A stretch of DNA of 64,000 bases, taken from the NCBI RefSeq assembly GCF_000820765.1, contig NZ_CCYH01000004.1, positions 62,001-126,000 on the forward strand. Reading direction: 5' to 3'. Below, one piece after another: positions 1 through 8,528 of the stretch (positions are counted from its first letter, which is position 1; each line of letters opens with the position of its first letter). Origin of the DNA: Candidatus Soleaferrea massiliensis AP7 (GTDB taxonomy: Bacteria; Bacillota; Clostridia; Oscillospirales; Ruminococcaceae). The notes under the pieces are model-generated. The model saw nothing but the letters and a program-made list of their open reading frames with translations, was not told the DNA's origin and made no database searches. The translations under genes were made by a program, and so were the position numbers.

Positions 1-131
1 ACAACGAGCTGATCATCCCGCGCGGCAACACGCAGATCTTTGCCGGGGATAAGATTATGGTCGTATGTAAAAACAAAGCGCTGCACCGGATCGCGCCGGC
101 TTTCGGCGTGGATGATCAGATCAGCAGATAG
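1..131 (+). CDS. C-terminal end of a TrkA-C (RCK_C) domain protein, 5' truncated
   Basis: Only the last 42 residues are in the window, read from base 3 to the TAG at 129-131. The stretch LIIPRGNTQIFAGDKIMVV is the typical last part of a TrkA-C/RCK_C domain (a Pro-Arg-Gly turn, then Ala-Gly-Asp, then a hydrophobic strand). Such domains bind nucleotides such as c-di-AMP and regulate potassium or other ion transporters at the inner face of the membrane. The transporter or Trk/Ktr subunit it belongs to is outside the window, so the parent protein cannot be named. Its stop codon overlaps the end of the convergent gene at 116-721 by 16 bases. Confidence 0.7.
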   Translation, partial: NELIIPRGNTQIFAGDKIMVVCKNKALHRIAPAFGVDDQISR

Positions 132-721
132 AGCAGCGCCAAGATCATCTTCTTGTCGGCGCCGTCGTTGAGCAGGATTAAGATCATCACCAGCAGCATG
201 GCCTTTTCGCTGTCGAGCCCGAACCGGTCGAGAACGCCCTTTAAAAAGGTGCTCGGTTCAAATTCCGGCTCGTCGTTTTCCGTGTTGTTTTCATCGCAGG
301 CTTCCTCCTCGTGAGGGGGCCTTTTTTGCGTTTCATCCTCCTGCGGCGCATGCGGATGCCTGTTCTGCCCGTCCTGATGCTGTGGATTCTGCTGCCAGCC
401 TCCGGGGCCTTGGCGCTCATCGGGGTGGTTCCCGTTCCCGCTGCGGTGCTGCGTGTCGCCCGCGTTCTGTTGCCGGGAATTGCCCGTGTTCTGGTGCTGC
501 CGGTTCTGCTGGTTTGTGCCGTTCGCGTGCGGGCTGTGCTGATGGTCGTTGTCTGTGTTCTGACGCTGCCGGTTCTGCTGAGAGGAACCGCGTGTGTTCT
601 GCGCGCCCGCGTCGCCCCGCATGTTCTGGCTGCTGGCGCGCTGCATCTCCTTGACCCTGCGGATCGCGTCCTGCTGCATGCGCATCATATCGTCATAGGA
701 ATAGTTGTTGGAATTCGCCAT
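116..721 (-). CDS. Asn/Gln/His-rich low-complexity protein with hydrophobic C-terminus, unknown function
   Basis: 201 residues from the ATG at 721, chosen because the reading frame upstream has no proper ribosome site and this start, MANSNN, resembles that of the neighbouring gene at 1802-2011 (MANSFS). After a short ordered N-terminus (residues 1-30) there is a long Gln/Asn/His/Arg/Gly-rich stretch with repeats of the NQQNRQHQNTGN kind, then an acidic segment, then an ordered C-terminus (about residues 152-201) ending in a strongly hydrophobic stretch rich in Leu and Ile. It is the last gene of a three-gene minus-strand group with 817-1737 and 1802-2011. I do not recognise a family. The middle is likely disordered and the C-terminus could sit in a membrane or in a protein assembly such as a spore layer, but this is inference. 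Confidence 0.7.
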   Translation of the reverse strand: MANSNNYSYDDMMRMQQDAIRRVKEMQRASSQNMRGDAGAQNTRGSSQQNRQRQNTDNDHQHSPHANGTNQQNRQHQNTGNSRQQNAGDTQHRSGNGNHPDERQGPGGWQQNPQHQDGQNRHPHAPQEDETQKRPPHEEEACDENNTENDEPEFEPSTFLKGVLDRFGLDSEKAMLLVMILILLNDGADKKMILALLYLLI

Positions 722-816
722 AGATATCCTGCCTTTTCTCCGGCGGTTCTTTTGTTTTAAAGTGGAAAAAGGCTGCCGTCCAAAGCCGCCGGGGAATGGA
801 GCGGCAGCCGTCAGCG

Positions 817-1737
817 TCAACCGAGCAGGTTGTTCAGCAGACCGGATCTCGTAATCATCGGCAGTATGTTTACCAGCTGCAGCATACGGATGGCCTTGTC
901 GATCTTGGCCTGCGTCTCCACACGCAGCAGCGGCCGGATCGCGCGCAGCATTCTGGTGCTCTGGTTCTCCTGGCGCATAGCCGAAATCGCCTTTTGAATG
1001 CCCATGATCATGTTGAGATCGATGTTTGGAAGAAGACCGTCTCCCTGGGCCGGGCCATGCTGCTTTGGCGATGGGGAGCCAAGGGAGGAGAGCATGCCGG
1101 CAAGGCCGGAAAGGTCAAGGCCCCCGCCGCTCTGCCCCCCCGCGCTCTGGCCGGAGAGCAGACCCGAAAGAGCCGCCATGTTCGGCCCGCCGCTCTTGCC
1201 GGCGCCGTTCTGGCTGGAAAGCATGCCGGCGAGCGCCGACAGGTCGAGGCCGCCGCCTTGCGCGCCGCCGTTCGACTGCGGCTGCGCGTTCTGGCCGTTC
1301 TGGCTGGAGAACTTGCCCGCGAGCGCCGACAAGTCGAGCCCGCCGCTTTGCGCGCCGCTGTTTGCCTGGGGCTGTGCATTCTGGCCGTTCAGGCCGGAAA
1401 ACATGCCGGCGAGCGCCGACAGATCGAGCCCGCCGCCGCTTTGCGCGCCGGAATCCGACTGGGGCGGTGCATCCGAAGCGTTCATGCCGGAAAGCATGCC
1501 TGCGAGCGCGGAGAGGTCGGGCATCGAGCCGGAACTGCCGGGTGTATCTGAATTGCCGCCGGAAGGCGCGTTCTGTCCGGATAACATATTTGAAAGCGCC
1601 GCCGGAAGCGAACCTGCATCAGATGCGGAAGAATCCGAACCGCTGTTTCCCGCCAGCATGCTGGCAAGGTTCTGCAGACTCTGCTGGCCCTGCTCGCTGT
1701 TCAGGATTTCTGAAAGCTTGGAAGAGAGGTCATCCAT
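817..1737 (-). CDS. Repeat-rich Gly/Ser/Ala/Gln protein of unknown function
   Basis: 306 residues; ATG at 1737 preceded by GGAG nine bases upstream. The middle is built of four to five imperfect units of about 31 residues, each carrying a version of GGLDLSALAGMLSSQNG (residues ~85-225). The repeats are visible as a repeated DNA pattern between about 1090 and 1500. The first 35 residues (MDDLSSKLSEILNSEQGQQS...) and the last 70 residues look ordered and helical; the C-terminus contains several Ile/Leu-rich helices ending in LLNNLLG. It lies between two other genes of the same strand that also encode low-complexity proteins, so the three probably act together. The amphipathic LSALAGM units could drive self-assembly. 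No enzyme motif is present and function is unknown. Confidence 0.75.
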   Translation of the reverse strand: MDDLSSKLSEILNSEQGQQSLQNLASMLAGNSGSDSSASDAGSLPAALSNMLSGQNAPSGGNSDTPGSSGSMPDLSALAGMLSGMNASDAPPQSDSGAQSGGGLDLSALAGMFSGLNGQNAQPQANSGAQSGGLDLSALAGKFSSQNGQNAQPQSNGGAQGGGLDLSALAGMLSSQNGAGKSGGPNMAALSGLLSGQSAGGQSGGGLDLSGLAGMLSSLGSPSPKQHGPAQGDGLLPNIDLNMIMGIQKAISAMRQENQSTRMLRAIRPLLRVETQAKIDKAIRMLQLVNILPMITRSGLLNNLLG

Positions 1738-1801
1738 ACCGCATTACTCCTAAAGGGTTTCATCCTGGGCTCAGCAGCGTTCCGCTTTCCGCCCAGGGCC
1801 A

Positions 1802-2011
1802 TTATTTCTTCTTTCCACCGAACAGACCGCCGACCTGGTCGTCGCTGTTCATCATCTTTTTGACCTGATCGACATTCTTCTGGTCTTTGAGCAGGTCGTT
1901 GTATTTGCCGCTCTGAATTTCATTCTGCAGCTGTTCCGGAGAGACGCCAAGCTGTTTGCTGGCCATCTGGAACAATTTGTTGATCTGATCTGGAGAGAAT
2001 GAATTTGCCAT
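1802..2011 (-). CDS. Small helical protein of unknown function, first gene of the low-complexity trio
   Basis: 69 residues starting MANSFSPDQINKLF at the ATG at 2011. It is predicted to be almost all helical, with a QLGVSPEQLQNEIQSG segment that looks like a small helix-turn-helix-like or LEM-like fold, and ends in a Gly-Gly and Lys-rich tail (GLFGGKKK). Small proteins of this type occur in clostridial genomes as conserved hypotheticals, but I know no function. It is the promoter-proximal member of a minus-strand group with 817-1737 (65 bases downstream) and 116-721. A GGAG lies about 16 bases before the start, which is rather far, so the exact start is less certain. Confidence 0.7.
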   Translation of the reverse strand: MANSFSPDQINKLFQMASKQLGVSPEQLQNEIQSGKYNDLLKDQKNVDQVKKMMNSDDQVGGLFGGKKK

Positions 2012-2224
2012 ATGCGAGCCATCCCATCTCCGGCGCGCTTGTATTTGAAAGGCCGGCCCCGTTCCCGCCGGCAGAACGGGGACCAAAGCTCCCTGTCTTG
2101 TGTGGGCGTTTCGCCGTTTTGCGACGTCGGACAGCCAGGTATGTCACAATTCGGCCTGTTTGTCCCCAGGTTTGCGCAAATAACGGCGTTTCCGTAATAA
2201 TTTTTATGAAAAACAGGGAGAAGA

Positions 2225-2261
2225 TATACCATTCCCCGTGGGTTTTATGGTATAATACCAT
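2225..2261 (+). promoter_or_regulatory. Perfect palindrome over a -10 box, upstream of the phosphoesterase gene
   Basis: The 15-base sequence ATGGTATAATACCAT (2247-2261) is a perfect palindrome whose centre is a consensus TATAAT -10 element. An inverted TATACCAT half-site lies at 2225-2232, so the region can also form a stem with 2247-2254. It sits 35-50 bases before the start at 2296. This is the arrangement expected of an operator where a dimeric repressor would block the promoter. No convincing -35 box is seen. Confidence 0.45.
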
Positions 2262-2295
2262 CATATGAAAAAAGGGGAAGTAGTGTCAAAGGATT

Positions 2296-2787
2296 ATGGA
2301 AACGATCAGAATTCTGGTGTTCTCAGATACGCATCTGCAGATTTTCGGCATGCAGCGGGCAATCGAACTGCATCGGGATGTTCAGCGCGTCATCCATCTG
2401 GGCGACTGCACGCAGGATATCGACGACATGAAGGCGCTGTATCCGGACAGGGCGTTCTACGCCGTGCATGGAAACTGCGACCTGTTCAGCAATTATCCGT
2501 CCGAAGACAGCCTGGTGGTCGCGGGCAGGAAGATTGTCTTTGCGCACGGGCATCTTTTACAGGTCAAATACGGCCTGCAGAAGCTCAAGAAGCACGCCCG
2601 GCAGGAAGGCGCCGACATCATGCTGTACGGGCACACCCATGTCGCCCATACGGAATATGACGATGGACTTTATATCATGAACCCCGGGTCCTTGAGCCAG
2701 CCGCGCCGCGGCAGGCCGAGCTACGGGATTATCGACATTCTGGAACACGGCATTGTCACCAATGTCGCGGTTTTACAAAACGATTGA
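2296..2787 (+). CDS. YfcE/MJ0936-family metallophosphodiesterase
   Basis: 163 residues, a normal length for the family. The calcineurin-like metal-binding motifs appear in order: SDTH (residues ~10-13), GDC (~36-38), GNCD (~59-62), AHGH (~83-86) and GHTH (~115-118). These residues hold two divalent metals that activate water for phosphodiester hydrolysis; natural substrates of this soluble cytoplasmic family are mostly unknown. The ATG at 2296 follows AAAGGATT. It is followed 71 bases later by the biotin ligase gene on the same strand. The palindrome at 2247-2261 may control it. Confidence 0.85.
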   Translation: METIRILVFSDTHLQIFGMQRAIELHRDVQRVIHLGDCTQDIDDMKALYPDRAFYAVHGNCDLFSNYPSEDSLVVAGRKIVFAHGHLLQVKYGLQKLKKHARQEGADIMLYGHTHVAHTEYDDGLYIMNPGSLSQPRRGRPSYGIIDILEHGIVTNVAVLQND

Positions 2788-2858
2788 GAAATGGCCCAGA
2801 TGCCTGTGTGGTAACGGGATCCCGCGGCCGGGTTGGAAAAAACAAGGGGGAAAACAGA

Positions 2859-3635
2859 ATGCCGGGACTCATTGGTCTGCAGACACAGCTGCTTGGAAAG
2901 AATTTTATCTACCTGGAGCAGGTTGACTCCACCAACAACTACATCAAGGAACACGCCCAGTCCCTTCCCGACGGCACGCTGGTCATTGCCGGCCGCCAGT
3001 ATGCGGGACGCGGGGCCGGGAAGCATACCTGGGCAGACGGGCAGGACAGCATGCTGGCGATGTCCTTCCTCATCAAGAACATCGAGCTGTCGTACATGCC
3101 GCAGCTTCCGCTCATCACCGGTCTTGCGGTCGCGCGGGCGCTCACCGAGGCGACCGGCGGGAATTTTCGCATCAAATGGGCGAACGATGTGCTGTATGAG
3201 TCCAAAAAGCTCTGTGGTATTTTATGCGAAAGCCAGATTTTTGGTGACGAGGTGTTTGCGGTCTGCGGCATCGGCATCAACATCGGGCAGGATCAGGCGT
3301 TTTTTGATCGGGCCGGGTTGCCGTATGCGACCAGCCTGAAACTTGGCTTTGGCAGGGAATACAGCGCCTATTCCGTGGCGGCGCTGGTGATGAACCATTT
3401 TGAGCCGCTGTATGAGCGGCTTTCCAGCGTCGGGTTCGATGCGCTGCGCAACGAATACATCAAGAGCTGCTTCACGGTCGGCAAGCAGATTCGCATCCTG
3501 TCGCCGGAGGGACAGCTCGAAGGGCTTGCTTTAACCATCGACAGCGACGGAAGTCTTGTCTGCAACATCGACGGGAAGATTGTCAATATCCGTGCGGGCG
3601 AGGCGTCGGTTCGCGGGCTGTATGGGTATCAATGA
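2859..3635 (+). CDS. birA: Biotin--[acetyl-CoA-carboxylase] ligase, catalytic form without DNA-binding domain
   Basis: 258 residues from the ATG at 2859, which has AAGGGGG upstream. It activates biotin with ATP and attaches it to the carrier lysine of biotin-dependent carboxylases or decarboxylases. Visible motifs: DSTNNYIKE near the N-terminus, the glycine-rich biotinyl-AMP loop GRGAGKHTW (family consensus GRGRxGRxW), KWANDVL, and GIGINI. There is no N-terminal winged helix, so this copy should be enzymatic only and not a biotin repressor. The C-terminal 50 residues match the SH3-like C domain of BirA. Confidence 0.92.
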   Translation: MPGLIGLQTQLLGKNFIYLEQVDSTNNYIKEHAQSLPDGTLVIAGRQYAGRGAGKHTWADGQDSMLAMSFLIKNIELSYMPQLPLITGLAVARALTEATGGNFRIKWANDVLYESKKLCGILCESQIFGDEVFAVCGIGINIGQDQAFFDRAGLPYATSLKLGFGREYSAYSVAALVMNHFEPLYERLSSVGFDALRNEYIKSCFTVGKQIRILSPEGQLEGLALTIDSDGSLVCNIDGKIVNIRAGEASVRGLYGYQ

Positions 3636-3759
3636 TATATTTCTAAAGCCGGCAGCTGTTTTTACGCGAAGCTTTGCCGGGACTTTGCCGGAAGGCATCG
3701 TCCGGCTGCCGTTTTGTTTTCATGAATCGGAAAGGCTGCGCCGCGGGACCGGCGGGTTC

Positions 3760-4085
3760 CTTTTTCTTGCCGGATAAGCCTTGGCAAGGTGGCAGTACCT
3801 CTTTTGCGTGGCCAAAAGAGGTACCAGAAAAGGCCATTCAAGGGGGCTGCGCCCCCTTAAAAATCCCCCAATTACGCAGTTTTCTGCATATTGGGTTGTT
3901 TCTGCTTCTGGATGACGGCAGGGCGCACGCCATGGATCTGTGCAGAGACAGCGCGAAGCATGGTGCCTTTTTGGCATTTAGTGCCGTCGCGGTCTGCGTA
4001 CTGTCTTGTCATAGGAACAGTTCTCGTTTAGCCTCATTGTTTCCGCCACGCTATGGTGGGCTGGATGCTCTCCTTTTGAAATGAG
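3760..4085 (-). repeat. Interspersed structured repeat, subfamily A, copy 1 (inverted)
   Basis: Read on the minus strand this matches the copy at 52755-53060 over about 300 bases, including the block around CATAGCGTGGC and GAGGCTA (4030-4060 here), the GGGGGATTTT block, a C5-stem hairpin (3840-3858) and a 12-bp hairpin with arms at 3795-3806 and 3813-3824. No open reading frame, transposase or target duplication is seen. Confidence 0.8.
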
Positions 4086-4239
4086 AGAACGGGAAGCTTT
4101 GCGTTTTTCATAAGGCATTCTTTCATATATCAGGCGGTCAAAAAACGATGCGTAACGATTGCCACAGCATCTAGCGGTGAGGCAATCAGCTACGGCGTTC
4201 TTTGACTGATGAATGATTTACATTGCAGCTGCGGGAATT

Positions 4240-4645
4240 GGGGTACCGATAAAGACTGTCGCAAATAGTGTTAGCGTCCGCTGCTAGCTGTTCCCAACCA
4301 CTCAGCCCAAAGCCAAACGCCGTCCGCAGACGGCCAAAGCAGATGAAAATACACCATAGGGGGATTTTCAAGGGGGGCCACCACCTGCGGTGGGGCGCCC
4401 GGCTACGCCGCTCTTTTGGCTGCGTTGTTGTGGTTCGTTGGTCATAGGCTCTTTTCTTATTTCAGTGACGCGTAGCGCGTGCGCCAGCGCAGCTGGCCCC
4501 CTTGAACGGCCTTTCTTGGTTACTTCTTTGGCCGGCAAAGAAGTAACTGCCACCCTGCCAAGACGTCTTGGCAAACCAAGTAAAACCGCCGCGCCACGGT
4601 GGTACAAAAGCCACCCTGCCAAGGCGTCTTGGCAACCAAAGCCAG
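4240..4645 (+). repeat. Interspersed structured repeat, subfamily B, copy 1
   Basis: Matches 22655-23005 along its length, beginning near a shared GGGGTAC and GCGTCCGCTGCTAG block. It has the same outer arms as subfamily A (CAAGGGGG ... CCCCCTTG), but the loop holds an extra ~110 bases with several small hairpins. Then come a perfect 12-bp hairpin (arms 4519-4530 and 4536-4547, loop GCCGG) and a palindromic hairpin TGCCAAGACGTCTTGGCA (4556-4573), which is duplicated at 4617-4634. Confidence 0.8.
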
Positions 4646-4794
4646 ACCGCTGAGATACAGCTTTCACATTTTTGACAGCTTGAATATATTCACAGATGTT
4701 TTAAAACAGGTTTTGTAAATCGGCATGCAGTCTACAGGGCAATCAGTTTGAAATGAAGGCCGAAAGGCCAGAAGATAGATGGGAGTGTAGGACT

Positions 4795-5145
4795 ATGCAG
4801 GAATTCAACAAGATGAAAATACACATCGCCGGCAGCGATTACACCATCAGTACGCCGGAGGATGAAGAATATGTGCAGCGTTTGGCAAAACAGCTGGACA
4901 ACCATCTGACCACGCTGCTTAAAAAGAGCGACCATGTCAACATCACCGCCGGATTGGCGGTGCTTGCGCTGAGTTATCTCGACGACTATACCAAGACGGT
5001 GGAAAACGCCATGCATATGCGCCAGAAGATGAAGACCTACATAGAGGACACCGCGCGCACACGGATGGAAATCGATGAACTGAAACGGGAAATCGAATCG
5101 CTGAAGCGCGAAAACGAACGGCTGAAATCCAAGGGGAATCTGTAA
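4795..5145 (+). CDS. zapA: Cell division protein ZapA
   Basis: 116 residues from the ATG at 4795, which has GGGAG nine bases upstream; the earlier in-frame ATG at 4753 lacks a site. The N-terminal part (KMKIHIAGSDYTI, then DEEYVQRLAKQLDNHL) is the ZapA globular domain, and residues ~60-116 form a long coiled coil (EIDELKREIESLKRENERLK). ZapA bundles and stabilises FtsZ filaments at the division ring. It stands directly before the U32-family gene, an order often seen in clostridia. Confidence 0.88.
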   Translation: MQEFNKMKIHIAGSDYTISTPEDEEYVQRLAKQLDNHLTTLLKKSDHVNITAGLAVLALSYLDDYTKTVENAMHMRQKMKTYIEDTARTRMEIDELKREIESLKRENERLKSKGNL

Positions 5146-5277
5146 TAGATGGATACTGCTTGGCTGGCGGGATGACAGATGCGGCCTATTCGTACACGGT
5201 GTCGGCTGATTCATGGAGCGGACCTGTGCGGGACTGCGGATGATCAGCCTGTTAAAATCAAAAGAATGGAGAACCCC

Positions 5278-7410
5278 ATGAATCAATTAGAAATACTCGC
5301 GCCCTGCGGCGGGATGGAAAGCGTACAGGCGGCCGTTCACTGCGGCGCCGATGCGGTCTATCTCGGCGCGAAGGAGCTTAACGCGCGCCGCAACGCCGCG
5401 AATTTTGATGAAGCGGAGCTGAACGAAGCGGCGGCGTACTGCCATCTGAACGGCGTGAAGGTTTATCTGACGCTCAACACCGTACTGCTGGATTCGGAAT
5501 TCGAACTGGCCGGGGAGGTGCTGCGAAGCGCCTGTGCGGCCGGCATCGACGCCGTGATTGTCGATGACCTGGGCCTGGTACGCTTCGTCAAGGAACACGC
5601 GCCGAATCTGCGGCTGCACGCGTCGACGCAGATGAGCATCCACAACCTCGAAGGCGTGCGGATGCTCGAAGAACTCGGCTTTCATCGGGTGGTGCTTGCG
5701 CGTGAGCTGAGCCTGGATGAAATCCGCCGGATTGCAGAGCATACGTCGGTGGAGCTGGAGGTATTTGTGCACGGCGCGCTGTGCATGTGCGTCTCCGGCC
5801 AGTGCTATCTGAGTTCGATGATCGGCCAGAGAAGCGGGAACCGCGGGCTTTGCGCGCAGCCCTGCCGGCTGAAATTCTCAAACGGCGGGAATGAAAACGC
5901 CCTTTCCTTAAAGGATCTTTCCCTGATCGATCATATCCCGGCGTTGCGGGACGCGGGGGTGACATCCATTAAAATAGAGGGACGCATGAAGCGGCCCGAA
6001 TATGTCGCGGCGGCCGTCAAGGCCTGCCACAATGCGCGGGAAGGCATGGTGGACTTCACCTTGACCGACCAGCTTTCCGATGTCTTTTCCCGCAGCGGCT
6101 TCACCGACGGATATCTGACCGGCAAGCGGGGACCGCAGATGTTCGGCATCCGCCGCAAGGAGGATGTTCTCAACATGACCGGCGTTTTAAAGGAGCTTGG
6201 CCGTCTGGCCGCGAAGGAGACGCCGCGCGTCGGCGTGTCCTTTGCGTTTACATTGAAGGCGGGACAGCCCGCCGTGCTGTGCGCGGCCGATGCGGATGGA
6301 AATCGCGCGTCGGCGGCCGGCGATATTCCGGAAAAAGCCCTCAACAAGCCGACCGACGCCGCGCTCGTCGAAAAGAGCCTGCAGAAGACCGGCGGCACGC
6401 CGTTCTATCCGGAAAACATCGACTGCGACATCGATGAGGGGCTTGTGCTGAGCATCTCGAAGATCAATCTGCTGCGCCGCGCGGTGCTCGAGGATCTGAT
6501 GAACCAGCGGTCGGCCGTGCATCAGGCCGAATACCGTCCATCCGGACAGGCTTCGTGGCCGTCCATACAGGATGCTCCTGAAGAACGCCCAAAGGAAGCC
6601 TTTCATTGGCGTGCGCGGTATGACCGGTTTGAACAGGTTTCGGCATCCGCTTTGGAGCAGCTGGGATATTTCAGCCTCCCGTTGAGCGAATGTGTGCGCC
6701 TGTTTCTGTCTGAGGATATGACGAATGAAGCCGAACGGTTCGGCCTGCCGGATATGCGGGCATTTCTGGATGCGTACCGGGACCAACTGATCATCGAGCT
6801 GCCGCGCGGGATGTTCGGCGGCAATCAGATCATCATGGGACAACTGGAAAAGCTGCGGGAACGCGGAATAACGCATCTGCTGGCGCACAACCTCGGCGCT
6901 GTCTGGATTGGCAGGGAGCTGAATTACAGGCTTCACGGCGGCTTTGGGCTGAATGTCACAAACGCCCGCTCGCTGGAAGTATACCGGCGGCTGGGACTTG
7001 AAGATATGACGCTGTCATTCGAGCTGTCGATGCTGCAGATTTCCGCGATGGAAAAACATCTGCCGGCTGGCATTCTCTGCTATGGGCATCTGCCGATGAT
7101 GCTCACGCGCAACTGCCCGATCCAAACCGCCATGGGATGTAAGGACTGCGGACGGAAATTCCGGCCGCTGGTGGACCGCATGGGAAATGAATTCCCGGTC
7201 GCCTGTGAAAACACCTGCGCCGAGCTTTACAACCATCTGCCGCTGTATATTGCCGAGCAGCCCGAACGGTTTGAGCCGCTCGCATTTGCGACGCTCTATT
7301 TCACCAAAGAGGACCGTGCGCGGTGTGATGAGCTGATCTCGATGCATCTGGAGCATCGGAAGACCGACCAGCCTGCAACCAAGGGCCTTTATTACCGCGG
7401 CGTGCTTTGA
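5278..7410 (+). CDS. U32 peptidase-family protein (collagenase-like; RlhA/PrtC group)
   Basis: 710 residues from the ATG at 5278 (GGAG upstream). The N-terminal ~300 residues are the U32 barrel: LEILAPCGGMESVQAA at the start, HGALCMCVSGQC, then the family signature MIGQRSGNRGLCAQPCRL, and SLKDLSLI and IKIEGRMKRPEY. A middle DUF3656-like domain and a C-terminal segment with clustered cysteines (NCPIQTAMGCKDCG and CENTCAE) follow. Members such as E. coli RlhA hydroxylate 23S rRNA C2501; others were named proteases on weak evidence. The conserved cysteines fit an iron-sulfur or metal site. The large length is that of the two-module clostridial form. Confidence 0.88.
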   Translation: MNQLEILAPCGGMESVQAAVHCGADAVYLGAKELNARRNAANFDEAELNEAAAYCHLNGVKVYLTLNTVLLDSEFELAGEVLRSACAAGIDAVIVDDLGLVRFVKEHAPNLRLHASTQMSIHNLEGVRMLEELGFHRVVLARELSLDEIRRIAEHTSVELEVFVHGALCMCVSGQCYLSSMIGQRSGNRGLCAQPCRLKFSNGGNENALSLKDLSLIDHIPALRDAGVTSIKIEGRMKRPEYVAAAVKACHNAREGMVDFTLTDQLSDVFSRSGFTDGYLTGKRGPQMFGIRRKEDVLNMTGVLKELGRLAAKETPRVGVSFAFTLKAGQPAVLCAADADGNRASAAGDIPEKALNKPTDAALVEKSLQKTGGTPFYPENIDCDIDEGLVLSISKINLLRRAVLEDLMNQRSAVHQAEYRPSGQASWPSIQDAPEERPKEAFHWRARYDRFEQVSASALEQLGYFSLPLSECVRLFLSEDMTNEAERFGLPDMRAFLDAYRDQLIIELPRGMFGGNQIIMGQLEKLRERGITHLLAHNLGAVWIGRELNYRLHGGFGLNVTNARSLEVYRRLGLEDMTLSFELSMLQISAMEKHLPAGILCYGHLPMMLTRNCPIQTAMGCKDCGRKFRPLVDRMGNEFPVACENTCAELYNHLPLYIAEQPERFEPLAFATLYFTKEDRARCDELISMHLEHRKTDQPATKGLYYRGVL

Positions 7411-7528
7411 TCGCGGCTTTACCGGCCTGTATGCCGTTCGCACATAAACATCATGTGCCTGAAACAGCTATTTTGATGAAAAATAAAACGGTGCCAAAGC
7501 GGGCCGTTTCTATAGAGAGGGAATCCAT

Positions 7529-7975
7529 ATGCCAAAACGAACTGTTCTGATCCGCAAACTGACCGGCAAAGCGGTACTGCCGGTGAAAGCGACATCCGGC
7601 AGCGCGGGATATGATTTGTCCGCCGCCATCGATGAACCGGTGACGATTCAGCCGGGAGAGATCCGCAAAATCTCAACGGGACTTGCCATCCAGCTTCCCG
7701 GCGACGATCTGGTCGCGATGATCTATGCGCGCAGCGGGCTTTCGGTAAAGCACGGCATCACGCTGCCAAACTGCGTCGGGGTCATCGACAGCGATTACCG
7801 CGGCGAGCTGCTTGTCGCGCTGATCAATCTGTCGAAGGAGCCGTATACCATCCAGCCGTCCGAGCGGATTGCGCAGCTGCTGGTCATGCCGCTTGCCCCG
7901 GTTGAACTGATGGAAGCGGAGACGCTCGATGAAACCCGGCGAAGTGAAGGCGGGTTTGGCTCCACCGGCAGATAA
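7529..7975 (+). CDS. dut: Deoxyuridine 5'-triphosphate nucleotidohydrolase (dUTPase)
   Basis: 148 residues, typical for the homotrimeric enzyme that converts dUTP to dUMP and pyrophosphate, keeping uracil out of DNA and feeding thymidylate synthesis. All five motifs are visible: AGYDLSA (1), ARSGLSVKHGI (2), GVIDSDYRGE (3), RIAQLLV (4) and RSEGGFGSTGR (5, the flexible C-terminal arm). The ATG at 7529 follows GAGAGGGAATCC. A strong terminator lies at 8163-8193. Confidence 0.95.
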   Translation: MPKRTVLIRKLTGKAVLPVKATSGSAGYDLSAAIDEPVTIQPGEIRKISTGLAIQLPGDDLVAMIYARSGLSVKHGITLPNCVGVIDSDYRGELLVALINLSKEPYTIQPSERIAQLLVMPLAPVELMEAETLDETRRSEGGFGSTGR

Positions 7976-8162
7976 ATTTCGAGTTTTCAACATGATCCTC
8001 CGGAGAATGTTGAAAAAGATCGATTGCCTGCGGGATGATTGGAAATGCATGGCATCAGGAAGCTTTCAGGATAACATTTTCTGAAACAAAGAAGCGACAT
8101 CCATGAAGCCGAACGGCAGATGGAACGCAAGACAGAACATCGGCGGTTATTTTCAACAGCAG

Positions 8163-8193
8163 GAGCACCCAATGAATCCGGGTGCTCTTTTTT
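8163..8193 (+). terminator. Rho-independent terminator after dut
   Basis: 8-bp stem GAGCACCC/GGGTGCTC followed by a run of T. It lies 188 bases after the dut stop and just before the end of the convergent small gene at 8199-8435. The bases between dut and this hairpin hold no recognisable gene. Confidence 0.85.
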
Positions 8194-8198
8194 ACGGG

Positions 8199-8435
8199 TT
8201 ATTTCAGTTTAAAGCCCATGCCGATACCTTCAGACTGGAACCGCCGTGTGATCTTTTCGATGCGCTCAGTGTCCGATAAATTGGTTTTGCGGATGGTGTC
8301 TTTGACAAACAATAAAAGCGTATAGCATTTGCTCTCGGTCATATTGCAGAGCCTGTCCGTATCAAGATTGGTAAAGGTCATCTGAACTTCGCACTCTCTC
8401 AAAATATCCATAAACAATTCTTTGTATAAATCCAT
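8199..8435 (-). CDS. Small hypothetical protein
   Basis: 78 residues from the ATG at 8435, chosen because a strong GGAGGG lies ten bases upstream. It reads as a helical soluble protein (MDLYKELFMDILRECEV..., RKTNLSDTERIEKITRRFQSEG). No known family or active-site motif is recognised. It is divergent from the HTH gene at 8529 with 93 bases between starts; a regulator and its small partner is possible but is inference only. Confidence 0.6.
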   Translation of the reverse strand: MDLYKELFMDILRECEVQMTFTNLDTDRLCNMTESKCYTLLLFVKDTIRKTNLSDTERIEKITRRFQSEGIGMGFKLK

Positions 8436-8528
8436 GTTGATCCCTCCATGATTATGTAATGCCAGAAATCCTGCCAAACAGCTCACAGCCTGCTTTTTCA
8501 TGCTATAATAATCCTGAGGTGATTACTA

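Larger units (their letters stand above)
3636..4794. other. 1.16-kb intergenic gap filled mostly by two interspersed repeat copies
   Basis: No credible gene was found between birA and zapA. The gap contains an inverted repeat copy of subfamily A (about 3760-4085) and a direct copy of subfamily B (about 4240-4645), annotated separately. Short open frames here (for example 3674-4084 or 4390-4653) run through the hairpins and have no ribosome sites. Confidence 0.75.

Noticed and set aside
1090-1500. Repeated DNA units that might look like a CRISPR or tandem-repeat array
   Set aside because: They are about 93-base coding repeats in frame in the 817-1737 gene, with no unique spacers and no cas genes.
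4390-4653. 87-codon plus-strand frame, and its like at 22927-23190 and 52951-53226, which encode similar peptides
   Set aside because: Similarity comes from the shared structured repeat. There are no ribosome sites and the frame runs through hairpin stems; changes between copies keep pairing, not the peptide.
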